Source: Deltaproteobacteria bacterium ADurb.Bin026
GTDB lineage: Bacteria > Desulfobacterota > Syntrophorhabdia > Syntrophorhabdales > Syntrophorhabdaceae
Length of the DNA: 7,110 bases
Direction: 5' to 3'
NCBI GenBank assembly: GCA_002071245.1
Contig: MWEV01000186.1
Coordinates: forward strand, 1 to 7,110
Every line of letters begins with the position of its first letter. The stretch's first letter is position 1. This document shows, in pieces, positions 6,801 through 7,110 of this stretch. The translations under genes were made by a program, and so were the position numbers. Below the pieces are notes generated by a model. It was not told where the DNA came from. It saw only the letters and a program-made list of their open reading frames with translations, and made no database searches.

Positions 6801-7110
6801 AGATTTTGATTATATGGACCGAAAAAAGGAGATGTACCAAAAAAATCCTTTAACCCTGAAATGACCTTTAGATATACGGTTTCCCTTTTCAGCGTCGCAT
6901 CATCGAACAGTTCAAACACAATGGAAAAGGCCGGGTTCATATTTGCAAGCCAGAGAAGCAACATCTCTTCCAAAACAATCAATCTGTTTGGAATGTTAGA
7001 TGTTTTGCCCTCTATATAGTCATTGGTGTTTATCTGATTCTTATATACAGATACAGGTGGAAATTGTTCTGTAAATTGGTAAAATGTTTTCTCAACCGCA
7101 TCTTTGCCAA
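3851..7110 (-). CDS. Very long GH13 (alpha-amylase family) glycoside hydrolase/transferase, 5' end outside window
   Basis: An alpha-glucan-active TIM-barrel enzyme; whether hydrolase or transglycosylase is not decidable here. The frame is open to the right edge, giving 1085 codons counted from 7108. A TTG at 6982 is just an internal Leu codon, and the true start and any signal peptide are not visible. GH13 landmarks by that numbering are YDY (266-268), DMVPNH (297-302, region I), QLN (388-390, region V), RFDAA (415-419, nucleophile Asp417), AEAF (481-484, acid/base Glu482), NNPD (540-543, region IV Asp543) and GLPMFGHGQ (569-577). The catalytic triad is complete, but region IV has Pro542 where most amylases have His. 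About 220 residues precede the barrel. A domain-C-like beta region ends near 745 with LEPYDYHVF. About 340 mostly helix-like residues of unknown function follow, ending in an Asn/Lys-rich tail. The stop overlaps the convergent aldolase stop by 4 bp. GH13 membership is firm; the subfamily is not. Confidence 0.9.
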   Translation of the reverse strand, partial: GKDAVEKTFYQFTEQFPPVSVYKNQINTNDYIEGKTSNIPNRLIVLEEMLLLWLANMNPAFSIVFELFDDATLKRETVYLKVISGLKDFFGTSPFFGPYNQNLIDMLRSPAIASPHSLPGQIEYIRENWGFLLKRFQFRILGSLDLIKEEEKITFTGPGPTAAISFKAGFGMEFAESERFSPDLAWMPQLVLIAKNIYVWLDQLSKKYGLPIRKLDQIPDEELDIIQKQGFTGLWLIGLWERSPASQKIKQLCGNPEAAPSAYSLYDYTIANHLGGENAYMVLKDKAWQRGIRLASDMVPNHTGIFSRWVIEHPDWFVSLKHNPFPWYSFQKHNLSHDGRIGIFIEDHYFDRTDASVVFKRLDRQTGEEIYIYHGNDGTSMPWNDTAQLNYLKPEVREAMIQTIIHVARKFPIIRFDAAMTLTKKHYQRLWFPEPGKGGAIPTRSEYSMNKDDFDAHIPHEFWREVVDRIASEAPDTLLMAEAFWLLEGYFVRTLGMHRVYNSAFMNMLRDEENAKYRTVMKNILEFDPEILKRLVNFMNNPDEKTAVEQFGKDKKYFGICTMMVTMPGLPMFGHGQIEGFTEKYGMEYRKAYWEETPDYHLIKRHEREIFPLLHNKYLFAGVDNFLLYDFFTDNGKVNEDVFAYSNRYDNRSALVVYNNKNNHAKGWVKNSVAYSVKNEQDAKRTLIKKTLIDGLNLGVADNLFTIFRDHTTELEYIRKNIGLLDEGLFIELEPYDYHVFMDFREVQDNEKQHYASLTSYLNGRGVSNIYDALNEVFLQPIHSSFSELINPYSLKRYIEASNDVFFDRQKTARREILNDIEYKTLSLFQAIKQYTNITGDETALASKIMHCAKFIIEMPHVVDHFRDYQQEDHKYNISDILPQQNNLHDFLHTIFCWLFAHRLGYIVSNEPEKPALSRSWIDEWKLGLIISNTLLDCGYDKEQSSWSLLTTKILTTHQNCLIESNAELIFPILMPLISDPDVQLYLQVNRYKETLWFNKEAFEKLAWWLLMISMINVFSDASLSSHDAVKKTIIYLNTFNEMLDISEKSNFQLEKLLEIAKNGADKPDPVLNNSNSKLPNNNKR
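3896..3926 (+). terminator. Rho-independent terminator of the plus-strand genes, inside the convergent GH13 gene
   Basis: AACGGGG (3896-3902) pairs perfectly with CCCCGTT (3916-3922). An inner CGG/CCG pair (3904-3906 with 3913-3915) extends the stem past one unpaired T, leaving a six-base loop. TTTTTT (3921-3926) follows immediately. The hairpin starts 42 nt after the aldolase stop. On the minus strand the bases following the stem are not a clean T tract, so it should act mainly on plus-strand transcription. It lies within codons for the C-terminal tail of the GH13 protein (around the residues KNGADKPDPV), so the same bases serve two purposes. Confidence 0.85.

Noticed and set aside
6980..6982. 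TTG at 6982 as the start of the GH13 gene
   Set aside because: The same frame stays open for 42 more codons to the window edge with normal-looking protein sequence, and no ribosome binding site precedes the TTG. The start must lie beyond 7110.
1..7110. CRISPR arrays, insertion sequences, tRNA/rRNA genes, riboswitches
   Set aside because: Reading both strands showed no regularly spaced repeats, transposase-like frames, terminal inverted repeats, cloverleaf-like segments or recognisable riboswitch cores. The non-coding stretches are only 152 and 124 bp.

Overview
The window is gene-dense bacterial DNA of moderate-to-low GC (by eye, not counted) with strong AGGAG-type ribosome binding sites. 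It holds four protein genes around sugar-phosphate and glucan metabolism. I saw no mobile element, CRISPR array, tRNA or rRNA. The organism cannot be fixed from the sequence. The enzyme set (pyrophosphate-type phosphofructokinase, class I FBPase, a very long GH13 protein) would fit a gluconeogenic, glycogen-storing anaerobe, for example an anammox-type planctomycete or a deltaproteobacterium-like lineage. That is a low-confidence inference.

Layout. Positions 1-1064, minus strand: a phosphofructokinase carrying the two residues that mark PPi-dependent enzymes; its 3' end runs off the left edge. Positions 1065-1216: a 152-bp AT-rich divergent control region with an inverted repeat and a short palindrome. 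Positions 1217-2203, plus strand: class I fructose-1,6-bisphosphatase (fbp). Positions 2204-2327: a 124-bp gap without an evident terminator. Positions 2328-3854, plus strand: a 508-residue member of the class II fructose-/tagatose-bisphosphate aldolase superfamily. Positions 3851-7110, minus strand: a GH13 alpha-amylase-family protein of more than 1085 residues. It is open to the right edge, so its start lies outside the window. Its stop codon overlaps that of the aldolase gene by 4 bp, and the rho-independent terminator of the plus-strand genes sits inside its coding sequence.

How they fit together. The three left-hand genes act on the triose-P / fructose-1,6-bisphosphate / fructose-6-P segment. 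The aldolase-like protein could make FBP, FBPase would pull it to F6P, and the PPi-PFK could run either way. The FBPase appears to have lost the usual AMP site, and PPi-PFKs are usually not allosteric. This node may therefore be set by transcription and by PPi/Pi rather than by AMP/ATP. The GH13 protein would act at the polysaccharide end of the same carbon flow. No wholly new system is evident. The most unusual items are the aldolase-like protein, which mixes FBA-like and GatZ/KbaZ-like features, and the oversized GH13 protein with uncharacterised flanking regions and a Pro in place of the usual catalytic-site His.
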